Positions 1 to 11,788 of a stretch of DNA of 64,000 bases are shown one piece after another. The notes beneath the pieces were generated by a model, which was given only the letters and a program-made list of their open reading frames with translations, had not been told where the DNA came from and did not search any database. The first letter of the stretch is position 1. Each line of letters starts with the position of its first letter. Source of the stretch: Ophioderma brevispina (lineage: Eukaryota; Echinodermata; Ophiuroidea; Amphilepidida; Ophiodermatidae); NCBI GenBank assembly GCA_023653785.1, contig JAMKCH010010222.1:1-64000 (forward strand), read 5' to 3'. Made by a program: the position numbers and the translations under genes.

Positions 1-1020
1 ACGTATAATTACACTGGATGTAGTTAGTAGAATAAATAGTTCAAATCGCAGTTGATATTTTTTGTTTTATTCTGGTTTTGTCATATAAATGAGACTTTCA
101 ACCAGCTGTGGGATCCTCATATGTCACCCAAATATTACACAAAAAATTTGTCTGGTACATCAACTCCATAAAATAACGCTGGTTATGGCTCTTGTAGTAA
201 GATTGACGCACAGAGATCGTATTTGCATCCATAAGTATCAATTAAAGCAACCACAGCTTAAAACACAGGCACATTTTCAACAAGATATGCAACTCACTTA
301 ATTTGCTCTCATTTGAATTGATAGTCTTGGACGCTAAAAGAATGCAGATATATTTTTATGCACAAAATAATCAAATCCTAAAACATGTAGATACTTCAAG
401 TTATTTTAGCCTGATTTGTGGACGGTAACTTAAATGTGTTAAATTTAATAAGCTTAAATTAAGCTTTGTACATTAATTCCACAGACTCATACTCTTTGGT
501 ATTAAAGTCAGAAAGGTTACAGGTCGGCCAAACAGCGTGTGTATATAAAAGCTTTACAACCATGTAAAAGTATCAAATAAAAAAGGCGCACTATTTTTCA
601 AATGTGTGTGTCTCTTTCAGAAGTAGATTCAAAATAGAAGTAGATTTAAAATATTGGGGATGGCGCCAGTCGCCAATTGAAAGAGCGAACTTCAAAGGTT
701 CTGGCTTTCACTTCCAAAAATTAAAATGTTCATTGGCATTATTAGCAGTTACATTTACCGTAAATACGAAAAACAATGAGACCCAAAGCAAATTTTGACT
801 ATAATATAAGTAGTCATTCCAGCTAACCAAATTATTCAGTGATTTGTTATAAATTAAAACTCATTCTTTGAAATATGTATAAAATATATCAAAAAGATTA
901 CTATTTGGTCTTCAACTCTAAATCGAAGGCAATATAGTACATAAACCTTATCACAGGTGTGTCTATGGTATTGTTTCTCTGACCCGATAGTGAGCTATAA
1001 AATATCTGTCAAGGTCAATA
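1..1020. other. Unrecognised AT-rich non-coding DNA
   Basis: Two short open frames (89-301, 604-798) show no family resemblance or coding character. No repeat ends were recognised. Confidence 0.5.
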
Positions 1021-1864
1021 TACAGTGTGAGTAAAAAAAAAATTGACCCTGATTGTGCCCGCCATTTTGATTTTTTAAGTGACAAATATCTAACAAATGT
1101 GGTATCATAGTTCATTATCTTTAATTTGCTGCAAAAATAATTATAATCGGTTAAGTATAGGCCGAGCTACAGTCGTTTGAATCAAGTAGTCAGCTTTTCC
1201 CTCTATCCACGAATTCCCATGGCCAACTTAGCAATGGCTCCCTAAAATAATGTTAAGGGTATGTATATGTTCATGTCAAATAAAATGGTACCTTAAAGGT
1301 GTAAAAGCCAGTGATAATGGTAAGTTTTATTTATAAAGCTTTTTTCAAGATGTGGCATATTTTGGTCGACAATACAGACAATACTGTAAAACCTCAAAAG
1401 ATTATCACCGATGTCTGTTCCTTCATAGGGTAAGATCCATTCAACTCCTCCAGAAACTGATATATGTTTCAAGTTACTTTATTTTTCAAATGATTGTTAT
1501 GAGTGATGAGGACGTAGAAACGTCAAGAGGGCATTTATGATAGGTTGTGACTGAATTTTGTGGGTTTAATAGCGTCACATTTATTCTGCATTCCATAAAT
1601 AGCTCGACTTTTTTTCTGGACACTGATTTCCCTAGCTGAACGCCGTTCATTTGAATGTGAATCCGTGGACAGAGCGCAAAACCGACTACTTGATTTAAAC
1701 GACTGTAGCTCGGTCTATATCTAACCGATGTGAATAATCGTTGCAGCAAATTAAAGATAATGAACTAAGCTTTCAAATGATACCACTTATGTTAGATATG
1801 GCTTACTTAAAAATCCAAAATGGCGGACACAAGCAGGGTCAAGTTTTTTTTTACTCACCCTGTA
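1021..1864. mobile_element. Mariner-type MITE with long terminal inverted repeats
   Basis: The ends are near mirror images: TACAGTGTGAGTAAAAAAAA at the left and TTTTTTTTACTCACCCTGTA at the right. The similarity continues inward for about 180 bases per arm; for example the block around 1165-1195 (GCCGAGCTACAGTCGTTTGA) reappears inverted around 1690-1720. Both ends carry TA, the usual Tc1/mariner target duplication, and the CAGGGTGAGTAA-like start fits mariner-type TIRs. The 844-bp element has no transposase; the small frames inside (1352-1540, 1486-1749, 1741-1923) lie in the arms and loop and resemble no protein. I infer a non-autonomous element mobilised in trans. Confidence 0.75.
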
Positions 1865-2710
1865 CATTTCTGAAAGGGCTACACTACTATAAAAGATATC
1901 GCCCTGGTCATGGTTTACCATAATTATACGTCTAAAGACACAATTGTTTCACACATCTGTCTAGCTAATTGCAGAATGGAACTGTGAATTAAATTAATCC
2001 ATTATACAAAGTACTCACAACGACAATTCAGACGATGCAAGGTCTTCAAATAAATACAATTTCCTGTTTTTGCTCACTTTCCACCATTAATTTTCAAAAC
2101 AATTAAGAAAAATAGTATATAGAATACTTGACCAAATGGCAAGATGGAATGGTGAAATGGATTACAAAAACATATCGCTTAGCTTGTAGTTGGTTTGAAC
2201 AACGTCTTACGTGTTTTATATGATATGAGCGTCTGTTGGCAACTGACGTTCTACTTTCTATTGATCCTTAAACTATAGTCAGAAAGCCGAAACTTAACAC
2301 TTAAACAGACACAGGAGGCTCATATTCAACAAAATTTAAAATGTCTTCAATTTGCTCTCAACTGACTGATGAAGATTAGGAAGAACAACAAACATATTTG
2401 ATGTATAATAGTACACATAAGTCACATTATGATGCCATCGGACTTCTCCTGGTTTTGGCCTTGATTGTAAACATGTTCTATTATTTTATCACTAAATTTA
2501 ACTTATTATATGAATCAACTCTAATGTGTATTTTGGTGGTTTAACACCGTGAACCTGAATCTGAATAAAACCACTTTGGACTTCTTTCATTACAAAATTA
2601 TTCCATTTACACAAAAACGTGTTGGCTTAACCATTTCAAGTAAGTGCTAACACATGGTTGCAATGTAACCCAAGAGAAAATATGGGTTTGGACAATTTTG
2701 AGGACACACC
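1865..2710. other. Unrecognised non-coding DNA
   Basis: AT-rich sequence without recognisable coding, RNA or repeat structure. Confidence 0.45.
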
Positions 2711-2845
2711 TTTTTCAAGTGACCAGGACGTTTTCACTCCTGTTTGTGCCAAATGGCGGGAGAGGGGAGGATTCTATGGACCCACCATTGCGTATTTTTT
2801 ATTCAGAAAGATTTTTTGCACGAAACTTATACCACATGTGAAATG
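2711..2845 (+). repeat. Fragment of the G-rich TTAACACTTAAGT element family
   Basis: The order AGTGACC, GTTTTCACTCC, a G-rich run, TATGGACCC, then ACGAAACTTATACCAC matches one end of the elements at 20915-22050 and 41716-42448. Only the end is present, so this is a truncated copy. It abuts the CGTC element at 2858. Confidence 0.55.
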
Positions 2846-2857
2846 TCATACATATAT

Positions 2858-3685
2858 CGTCGGGTGTATTACATAGTGACGGATGTTGAATTATTATCAT
2901 TTTTACGAAATTAAGGGAAACGGTACTAAATACCATAATCTTCAAACATGCAAAGTGCCGAACCTTGCAAGTACTTCATTAATTAATAATCTTAATTAGA
3001 AATTTATCAATTTTGACATATGTTGTATAACAGAGACTTTGGTGTATTACATAGTGACGGATGTTGAACCTTCTGTCAAAGAAGTGTATACCTGATTTCC
3101 CGCCAAGGCTTTTTAACTACTCATGTTAGTAAATATTCTCATCTTAAATTTATAACTGACACAAGCAAAATATACTCAATTTATAAATATCGATATTAGT
3201 AAAAATTTATATCATATTTACAGTTTAAAGCGGTGAATCGCGGCAATCCACTCAACATCCGTCATTATGTAATAAACCAAATTCAGCGGATTCGCGATGA
3301 CGGACCTTGGTTTGACGGATGTTCAGAAAACGCCGATTGTTGTTTTCCATAATGACGGATCCTGAATAACGTTTTAATAGGGAAAATTCAACATCCGTCA
3401 CTATGTCATGAACATAATCGCCGATTTGCGTATTTTTTGGTGTGACGGATGTAATGGTTAACTTTTCCAATGTATTACGCCCATTTTATCAAGTAAGAAT
3501 TCATGAATATTAGCTAAAATAAATTTGCAGTTGTTAATTTCGTTTCTTAATCGGATTTGATTGTTTGAATCGTATGTGGGGATGTGTACGGACCCCGTAG
3601 AGTTCGCGATTTTTCAAATGCGATTTTCTCAGAAACCAAAATTCGTATTTTGTTTAACATCCGTCACTATATAATACACCCGACG
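2858..3685. mobile_element. CGTC-ended motif-array element, family I (828 bp)
   Basis: The left end is CGTCGGGTGTATTACATAGT and the right end is its near-perfect inverse, ending ATACACCCGACG. Both sides are flanked by ATATAT. The inside is filled with one motif, ACATAGTGACGGATGTTGAA. Near-full copies lie at 2871-2890 and 3049-3068, inverted copies at 3252-3270, 3388-3410 and 3656-3673, and shortened ones near 3311, 3351 and 3441. The one frame here (3252-3470, minus) is made of these motifs and is not a gene. It has the structure of a DNA transposon without its transposase; the superfamily is unknown to me. Confidence 0.7.
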
Positions 3686-3704
3686 ATATATACACTATGA
3701 AATA

Positions 3705-3950
3705 ACATCACTGCAAAACATCACTGAAATCTGTAATGAACACTGAAAAAAGTAACGCTGAAATTATCACTGAAATGATCTCTGAAAATGTGATTGTTTC
3801 AATGGGATTATCAAGTTTCAGTGTGATTAGTGGAATGGCCTTAGACATTAATCACACTGAAATGCACTAATCCCACTGAAATGATTGTACTTTCATTGAT
3901 AATATCAGCGTTACTCAGTGTTCATTACAGATTTCGGTGGTTTTTTAAAG
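3705..3950. mobile_element. Foldback MITE built from CACTGAAAT units
   Basis: The left half (ATCACTGAAATCTGTAATGA from about 3720) and the right half (ending TCATTACAGATTTCGGTGG) are reverse complements over about 115 bases each, with almost no loop. Both arms repeat CACTGAAAT or its complement every 15-25 bases. The transcript would form one long hairpin. It starts within 30 bases of the end of the family I element. There is no coding content. Confidence 0.6.
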
Positions 3951-5044
3951 ATATATATCCGTTATGGGCTTATTGAGTTTGCCAAAGATATTATTATAAT
4001 AATGTCTGTTTTCTTATTCCAGCTTATGACAATGGTCTTGAGCTACTTGAAGCTAAAATAAAGAAAATAAAGTTATTGAAAAGGGATCTTGTTTTCACTA
4101 TCTGGACCAGGTAGTAATTGGCCTTTTGAATGTTTACAATGTTTAAAATTTGATACACTTAATTACTAGACTCCATGCACTGATTGTCAGCGAATTCACT
4201 GAATCTGATTATCTACAATATACTCTTTGTGAAGCAAAGAGAAAAGATCAGAAAGATTTGCCACCGTATTCAGACTAAATAATGGAACTCAAAACCCAGC
4301 TTAACTGTGTATCCCATTGGAATGGGGTAAAAGTGGATCAGTCGCAAAAATCTTTCGTATCTACCTTAATCCTTCACCAAATTCCTTCATTTTTTCAGCA
4401 TAGAAAGTCGAAAATATGCAGGTCATGTAAACATCAACTGCGTCAATGTTGGGTAAACAGGTCAGGGTCAAAGTTTGTGCTTTTTCATGCCCATTTTGTT
4501 TTTATTCTCTCTCTCTCTCTCTCTATGTATACATTATTTACAAAAAATACATGACGAAAATTCTCATCTGTAAATCAGCTATCGCAAAAAAAAATAGGAC
4601 CCTCCGCATCACGTAATTGCTATAGGTATGCTGAAGTTAATTAATTTTTTGGTTAGAAGAAAGGTTGATTTATATTAGTTACATGAAAGTTGTTAAAAGC
4701 TAATTGATCAGTAAGAAAGACACGTGCAATCATTATTGTGAATTACAATGAAGAGAATGAATGCATGCAATTCGATATTTCGTTTTTTACTAAATAATAA
4801 TATATCTATAATGCGGTTGTCCAACCTTTTTGACGCAAGGGCGCGCCCCCGATTGGGGTTGAAAGCCTGACTCAGAGCTGGTCAGAATATAAGTTTTAAT
4901 AAATTAATTAAATCATAGTCAACTAGAACTCTAAAAATAGCACCTAGAAGCTCAATTCCAAAGTTGAGATGAATCGGATTTTTCGTTTTGAGAGTAAGTA
5001 AACATTTATGTGTATTAACAGTGCCATATAGGAGTACTGTGGTT
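3951..5044. other. Unrecognised DNA with a short CT microsatellite
   Basis: About 18 bases of CT repeat lie near 4507-4524. The 90-codon frame at 4282-4554 runs through this repeat and matches no family I know. A sequence resembling the start of the TTAAAGGCTGA MITE family (AAGCCTGACTCAGAG) is at about 4865. Confidence 0.4.
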
Positions 5045-5215
5045 ATAACAAAATTTCCGGATCCGGATTTTTAAACAAAGGTGTGATTTGTCTATAGAAG
5101 GACTTCGATTTGGCTTAGCTATTTCCACAGTGATTAGTATATGGACAGGACAAGCATTTGGTACATGCAAAAAACACAATTCGTTTGAAAAATGCGGGCG
5201 CCCTCATCGGGAAAC
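5045..5215 (+). mobile_element. Decayed copy of the TTAAAGGCTGA MITE family
   Basis: The body matches the better-preserved copy at 52172-52380 in the same order: TCCGGATCCGG, then GGACTTCGATTTGGCTTAGC, TATTTCCACAGTGATTAG, GACAAGCATTTGGTACATG, then GCGGGCGCC. The terminal repeats are eroded. Confidence 0.5.
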
Positions 5216-5298
5216 TTAAATCCAAAACTGCTGCGGGCCGCAAGCAATGATGTTTCGAAATATTACACTATCAGAAGTGCTGGTCTTTTGGATTATAT

Positions 5299-6133
5299 CG
5301 TCAGTGCACCAAAGTCGTATCTACATTTTAATGATTTTACAGGAGAAACATTTTTGTGTTTCATTCTTTTGTGGCTTTTCGAATTAAAATAAATCTTACA
5401 CACGATGAAAATGTATTTTTTAAATATATTATAAATATTTTATTTCCCACTTAGATCGACTAATTAAGAATTGGCTAATTAAAATGACGTAACTACACAC
5501 ATGATTTCTATTGTCGTGCAACAAAGTCGTATCTACCAGTTACGACTTTGTTACACTCAATAGAAATTCAATTTTGAGTGCAAAAAAGCCTAACTAGCCT
5601 AATAACTCTGCAATAAATTGAGTTTCATACTTGAAATATGTGTTAAATTATGCGTGTTCATTTACTTTTGTAAATTAATTAAATGATGAGCGTAATATTG
5701 AGTGGGGAAAGGTCGTAACTACATTTGTTGATATGTTTTAAGGTTTTTTGTGCCAAAATTAGCATAAATTTGGTAAAAAATGAAAATACACTTTTGACAA
5801 AAACATTTGGGAGATTTTTTACTTATACACATTTTTAAGAACCACCGATTTACATAAAATAAAACGTCGTATCTACATACTAGTTTTCCCGTGTCGTGCA
5901 ACAAAGTCGTATCTACCAGTTACTATTTTGTTGCACTAAACAGGAATTCAATTTTGAGTGGAACAAAGTCGTATATACACCTAAATAGGCCTATTTAGCT
6001 TAATAACCCTGCAATAAACTGGGACTGTCGCCTGAAATGTATATCAAATTAAGCGTAATGACTTTTTCATAATATATAAATAACTCAATTTCGCCAAAAA
6101 TGTCAGTTACGACTTTTTTGCACTCATATGACG
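5299..6133. mobile_element. CGTC-ended motif-array element, family IV (835 bp)
   Basis: The left end is CGTCAGTGCACCAAAGTCGT; the inverse of the right end is CGTCATATGAGTGCAAAAAA, followed by GTCGTAAC. ATAT-type sequence flanks both ends. The motif AAAGTCGTATCTAC occurs near 5310, 5523, 5863 (variant), 5903 and 5965 (variant), with inverse forms near 5540 and 6106. A larger direct repeat with a period of about 380 bases (5513-5700 against 5892-6060) lies inside and shares TTCAATTTTGAGTG and GCAATAAA blocks. There is no coding content; the frame at 5719-5904 is incidental. Confidence 0.65.
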
Positions 6134-6164
6134 ATATATATTTGGCACTGTTGACCCTTTGTAT

Positions 6165-6620
6165 ACCTTTTGTCAGGCTAAGACTAGGAATGGCTCGGTC
6201 ATTATAGTCATACCACAGGATAGCGTACGGTTTCTTCTTTCCAATGGTATCAAAATAAGTATCAATATCCCCATTATGGCGTCACTATGACGTCATAAGT
6301 TGAGGAATGTATAAAAAACTGGACATATGATGGAAAATTTTGAAATTTTGCAATTTCACTGACTCAAACACAGTATTATAGAGCTAAAACGCTCTGAATG
6401 TATAAAACTAATCAAGTTGAGCTAAAAAATCAATCGGATATTATTAACCTTTTTGGTGAAAAAAAAAAAGAATTGTCACCTATTCTTCACTGTGTACTAT
6501 AGCATTTGACACGTTTGCTAACATGCGAACTTTATGATGTCATTCTCACATAATTCTAGGCATGTTGTTATCAATTTGAAAGAGAATGACCATAGCATTC
6601 TATTGGTACCAAAACTAAGT
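6165..6620 (+). mobile_element. MITE-like element with GACGTCA core, copy 1
   Basis: It matches 38330-38740 in order: CTTTCCAATGGTATCAAAAT, AAGTA, ATCCCCATTATG, GCGTCACTATGACGTCAT, TTGAGGAA, TTTTGCAATTT, ACTCAA, then TAGGCATGTTG and a terminal GGTACC. The left edge is uncertain (TTGACCCTTTG). No transposase is present. Confidence 0.5.
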
Positions 6621-9600
6621 CTCTGTCATATTCTTATGTCCAGCAACAATCAAGGCAAAACAAGAAAAACGATAACGTTGGTAAGGTTCAAGATCATCCT
6701 GGGAAAAAATACAATGCTCAGATTTTGCTGAAACTTGTGTCAAATTATGGTGTGTCCTTGGTGTAAGATATTCATGAGTTAGACTAGAGTAAAGACTCTT
6801 TTATGGAATAAAGCTGTACAATCCTTGTAATCATTTGATCCTCTTATAGAAGATTCATGCTAGGCTAATTTCATGATGTCTTACATGAAGGATGAACCCA
6901 AATTATTGCTTTCGTCATACAGAAGCGGAAATGCATATTACTTCTTTGGGTCACAGCTCTGTATACAATTTCGAGGTCAATTTTGGTTACATTTTGCCCG
7001 CCAGCCAAGCATTGTAAAATAACTCAAGACGAGCAATTGGACACCAGTTTAAAAAAAAGAATAAGAAAGAATAAGAGCACTAGGTAAGTTGTACCCCAGG
7101 GTGGCCTTCAACCGTAATAGGGCTGAACCTTTTTAACTCAAGGTCGGAACCTAGACAAACTCTACCTTTTTAATCCTTATGACGAGGCCAATGTATTGTG
7201 TTGCACTTAAGCACAATTTTAGCCTGTAATAAATTTACCCCCTTATTTTACATTGTCCCCCGCATTTCCCAGAGGTTGGACCAGAAAATTCTGATTTAGC
7301 GCCCTTCAAACTATAGAAAAACATATTCAAACCTTCTTCCTCAAAGTTCGAGAATATGATTCTCATCCATAACCCTACTATGGCATATTAAAATAAGTTA
7401 CGGAACCATTGTGGTCCCAAAAGGGAATCTTTGGAAGGTATATTATACTATTGTATATTCAGAGATCGATAAAAGTTATTTGCTGCAAATAAAAATCAAC
7501 TGTGTCTAGACTATTCTGTCAGGTGATCACTCGCTCCTGTTCTTTCTCCTTTCTTTTCAATGGCAGAGTCATAAAATGTTAGAATTAGAATCGGATGTTA
7601 TTAATGAAGTATGAAGTACCAGCTTGATTCAAGACATTTAATTTAGTGAAAATATAAATGACCGTCTCTGGGAAAGCTCTGTGGAATTACACACGATTAA
7701 AGACGATGCTATTTTGATTTTGACATACGTCCTTGTGTTAAAGCTTTAGCGCTATTAAATTAGATTCCAATGAGCATAATGACACATTTTTCTGTTATGT
7801 TGTAGAAGGGACTCATATATTCCGAACAGTGTTTTCCGAGGCGCCGTTTACCCGAGATGTTTTTTCCTCCTATTCAAAATCAATCTCCTGTGACACGATT
7901 TTTAAAAGACAGGAGTTGAACAGGCGTTCGCGTTAGACGTTTATGGAATTCCGCAACATCGCTAATGTTATTTTTTCAGCTAATACTCGAAACAAATTGA
8001 AAAACGCGTGTCTGTTTTTGTTTTTATTTTATTTTATTTTATTTATTATTATTCTTTTAAACTCGCCAATGGGTTTCAACTAAAAGATCTGTTTTCTAAT
8101 AGAAAACCCCAGGTTTAGGTTTATGCTGGGATGAATATAACTTATATACATATCTTATTATATTTGACTCAGGAGATCGATACATTCGAAGTGATCAATT
8201 CTTATTAGAGAGTTATGAAATAGTGATCTTATTGCGATTCCGTTGATTACCAAGTTCTGATACAGTTTGGAATGCACAGGAGGGCATATTTTGCCTTTTT
8301 TTTTCATTTCAAAATGCATCAAATCCCGATAATCGATGGATTAGCAATAATCTTTAATAACCTATATCGACTATCTTAATTTATTATAAAACTGTCTTGA
8401 ATCAGTTTAGAGCATACGAAGTTCAGTTTTTGGCTATTAAAATCCTAACGTGCTTTTCCAGCAATTAAGCACCTCATAGACAGTCACTGTGAGCAAAACG
8501 TCCTACACAGAAATGCCGACACTCTATTGTCTGTTTCGGGTCCTTTCAATTAACGAAACAGTCACAGCTTATTCCATTCGCTAACTCTAGATCATTATAG
8601 CACGATCAGCAACGTAAGTAAGTCTGTGCGCTGAGAGTTTCTGGTCATAGGCAATATTTTTAGCTACGGGTGAACAATTCGCATTACCCATGATACTTAG
8701 CAGACTCGCTTCTAAGTCTCCTATTAGCATGCTCACACAATCATTACACCTCAAAGTGCAAAAAAAAAAAAAATAAAACCAGTTACAGTCATATCAAACT
8801 CAACCTCCTCGATATAAGTTCATTAAAACAGTTTACAGTTATGTTAGTATCTAACACCATGTTCAATTTTACCTACGTCGATTGAGCTTGAAAGAGTCTA
8901 TACTCGCGGTAATTGCCACCTGGTTTGACCTCTCTTGTCCTTTCATGTGGGGTATATTGAGAGTCTTGATATTAACCTGAACATACAACATCGCGTGCAA
9001 AAGTTGGGGGAAAAAGGATAACAGATTGACAGCAGCATTGTTCAATTAAGGACAGGAAAGTCGGCAAATACCGTGATCTCGGAAAGAAGTTGACCTCAGG
9101 CGATGTGCCATTGTTGCAGATCTCATGTGGAGAAGAAGAGCTGGAGTTTTGTAAATTAACTTCAAACAGCACTTAAAACACAGATTGAAAGTGTATGACT
9201 TGTCTAAAAAGGAAATACATTGTTTGTTCAACTTGTTATAAATTTATTTGCATTTGAACAACAATGGATGTTTTAGTAATCTATCATGTGTAGTTATTGC
9301 AATTTTCACTTGAAAATGTATTTAACTTAAAGAGTCGTAAGAAAGTCAAATCAGTACGAAACGTTTGATTCGAAATTGTTGGAGAGTTGAATATGTTTTT
9401 TTTGTTGCAGTGCAAAAGTCTTAAAAAATTATACAGTACCCACCAAAATGACGTCTGAAAATAATATCAATTTTTTAATCACTTGTATATGATTAATTTA
9501 TAATATTTAAAAATCGCTTCTACTTGTTTAAGACTTAATTTACCCGTACTTTATTTGGAGGATATGGTGCGCCCGTAGAATGGGAATCCGGTGCGATCCT

Positions 9601-9879
9601 ATTGAATAGTGTGCCGTCCACCGTAGTATGATACCTCAGCTGGACCCTAAAATGTGTACAAAAACTTGTTTTGTTATTGGGCTACGAGTACAGGACATTC
9701 GTGCCTTAAGACGTACAAGAGTATAAGTTCACGGCCGTTCGTTGCAGCTTGTATAAAACTAAATTAGAAGTCCCTTGCACAATAGCTCAGTCTATACCCA
9801 GATTGGCTTAGTTTCGCTCAACTAAAAACAATTATCCTCAAAAGCTTACCATGTACTTTATATTAAAATGAGTATTCGC
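6621..9879. other. Unrecognised non-coding DNA with simple repeats
   Basis: Contains a TTTTA/TTATT tract near 8023-8053 and a 14-base A run near 8760. The overlapping minus-strand frames at 8972-9231 have no recognisable product. No transposon ends were identified. Confidence 0.4.
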
Positions 9880-9884
9880 CCGTA

Positions 9885-10170
9885 TTGGAGGCGAGTTAGT
9901 TGTGCAGTGTCGAGTAGCTAACCTCCTCCCCAAGGAGGCCCGGTCAAATCCCAGTTGAGCCATTGTCTTATGTGAATTAGTTGCCGATCCGTAACCATCT
10001 CGTGGCTATATTTTTTTCTCCGAGAATTCGGTTGACTCATGCAGCTAAAATCGGACCTTCCTTAAAATTGTCCTGCTATTCTTGAATTACTGCATAATGA
10101 TTAATTATGTGTGTGTTTTGTCTGTGCTGCATTGCGAATGGTATAAATTAAATAAATAATAAATATTGTA
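9885..10170 (+). mobile_element. tRNA-derived SINE
   Basis: The head resembles a tRNA: a weak A-box region (TTGTGCAGTGTCGAGTAGC) near 9900, an anticodon-arm-like hairpin CCTCCTCCCCAAGGAGG, and a B-box-like GGTCAAATCCC near 9942. About 170 bases of unrelated body follow, then an A/T-rich tail (AAATTAAATAAATAATAAAT) near 10145. The anticodon loop lacks T33 and the acceptor stem does not pair well, so this is a retroposon rather than a working tRNA gene. Confidence 0.5.
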
Positions 10171-10555
10171 ATGGTTGAAATTTCTAAACAGTTTTTCGTC
10201 CTGTCAATAACCCAAACATGCAAGAGCAACAAAACAACAAACAGTAGGAAATTATATCAAAAGTGTGTTAATAGTTGAAAGTGCAATTATTTAATTTCAC
10301 TTTTTTGAAACTATTCAATATTTCCATAGTTAATATCAAAAGTGATGACATTCGTTAACCCACGAGGAAGTCATCATTGTTACAATTGAAATCATAATAA
10401 AACCGTCTCCAAAAACCCGTGTCGACCCATTTAATTCTCCATTCAGAACCTTAGAACATTTAAGAGTAACTATCATTTGAAACTTGAAGACAAAAATCCA
10501 AACTAGGGAGAAATTGCCTTCTGAAGAAGCACTTAATGTCAGCATGCAATGTTTC
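10171..10555. other. Unrecognised non-coding DNA
   Basis: Nothing recognised. The frame at 10336-10545 (minus) resembles no known protein. Confidence 0.4.
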
Positions 10556-10559
10556 TCTG

Positions 10560-11450
10560 ACCTTGACCCACATCTAGTGACCCTGTTAACTTGAGCAGAT
10601 AAGTAAGGTAGAAGATGTAATTTAGGAAGATTTCCAAAGAATGCACTTTAATCAGGTTTATATTGCCTTGATAACTGTGGTGTCCAACTTCATATAGGAC
10701 TTGTGTAGTGGTTATTGGTTTTTCTGACCACTTGGGGATCAGACCACTACAATTGAGACTGAAGGAATTTCTGAATTTTCAAAGAATACCCCTTGATTTA
10801 ATCAGCAACATTGTATTACACCCCTATCTGTTAGTTTTATATGGGCCTTGATCAGAGGATTCATTACTAAGTCTAGTGATCATAGCATTTGATTTGAGCC
10901 CAAAGCAGCAATTACGATTTTGATAGAATGCCACTTTAATCGGCCCCTACATGACCTTGACCCCAATGTGTTTACACCCCTATGGATATTGGATCAGTGG
11001 TTCTCAGACCAACTTTGATGATCAATAGCAATAGTTTGAGGACAGAAAATGAATTTTCGATTTTCAAGGAAGCCCTCTTTAATCGGCCTACATTGTCTTT
11101 GCATAATCTGGTACATGCACCCTATATGGGCCATGGGTTAATGGTTCTTTGACTGACAATTTGTGATCATCACAATTGATTTGTGTTAGAAGAAGGAATT
11201 CATAGATTTCAAAGAATGCCCCTTTAATCTGCCTACATTGCCTTTCACCCAAATATGTGTACACCCGATATGGGCCTTAGGTCAGAGGTTCTTCTGACGA
11301 CATTTGGGCCATAGCAATGATTTACGGCACAAGACGGAATTTATAGATTTCAAAGAATGCCCCTTTATTGGCACACTATGAGCTTTGTCCTCAAATCTGT
11401 GTACGCCATATATGCCGCTTAGTCCAAGGTTCTTCAGAGCAAGTCGGTTG
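10560..11450 (+). repeat. Degenerate tandem array, about 6 units of ~145 bp
   Basis: The phrase CAAAGAATGCCCCTTTAATC recurs in variants near 10632, 10781, 10924, 11065, 11210 and 11352, so the spacing is 141-150 bases. Each unit then carries CCTACATTG, TGTGTACACCC, ATATGGGCCTTAGGTCAGAG, GTTCTTCTGAC and GATCAT-like blocks in the same order. Units differ by many substitutions and small indels, so the array is old. It has no continuous frame. It could be a minor satellite or an internal array of a larger element. Confidence 0.75.
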
Positions 11451-11498
11451 AAAGGGCCCAAGGCGTCTGGTTAGAAGAGAAAGCATTTAAGGGGAGCG

Positions 11499-11590
11499 TT
11501 TGTAAAGAAAGAAGAAGAAAGAAGGGAAGGAAGAAGAAAAGAAAGAGAAAAGAAGAAAGAAAAGAAGGATAAGAAAGACAAGAAGAATTA
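11499..11590. repeat. Purine tract (GAA/GAAAG type)
   Basis: About 90 bases of almost pure A and G. The minus-strand frame across it encodes a Phe/Ser/Leu-rich low-complexity string, which is an artefact of the tract. Confidence 0.85.
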
Positions 11591-11634
11591 AGAACGCCTT
11601 AGAAGCACAATAGGTCAGCTGTGCTACGCAACGC

Positions 11635-11788
11635 CAGGCGCGGATCCAGGTGAGGGGGGCGGAGGGGGCGCGCTCCTCCTGGTAATTCTGCAAACTCTTG
11701 CAAAATCAGCCCATTGGAGAATTGGACAAATTCAGCCTTTTTTTCAGCCCCGGTAATTTACGTTTTTCAAATCCTGGATCCGCCACTG
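11635..11788. mobile_element. Short MITE with GGATCCRCC-type ends (hAT-like)
   Basis: Left end CAGGCGCGGATCCAGG, right end CCTGGATCCGCCACTG: imperfect inverted repeats enclosing about 120 bases. Ends of the CAGTGGCGGATCCAGG type are common in hAT non-autonomous elements. I could not confirm an 8-bp target duplication. Confidence 0.55.

Noticed and set aside
2858..3685. Repeated motif arrays considered as a CRISPR array.
   Set aside because: Repeats occur in both orientations with irregular spacing, there are no cas genes, and the context is eukaryotic.
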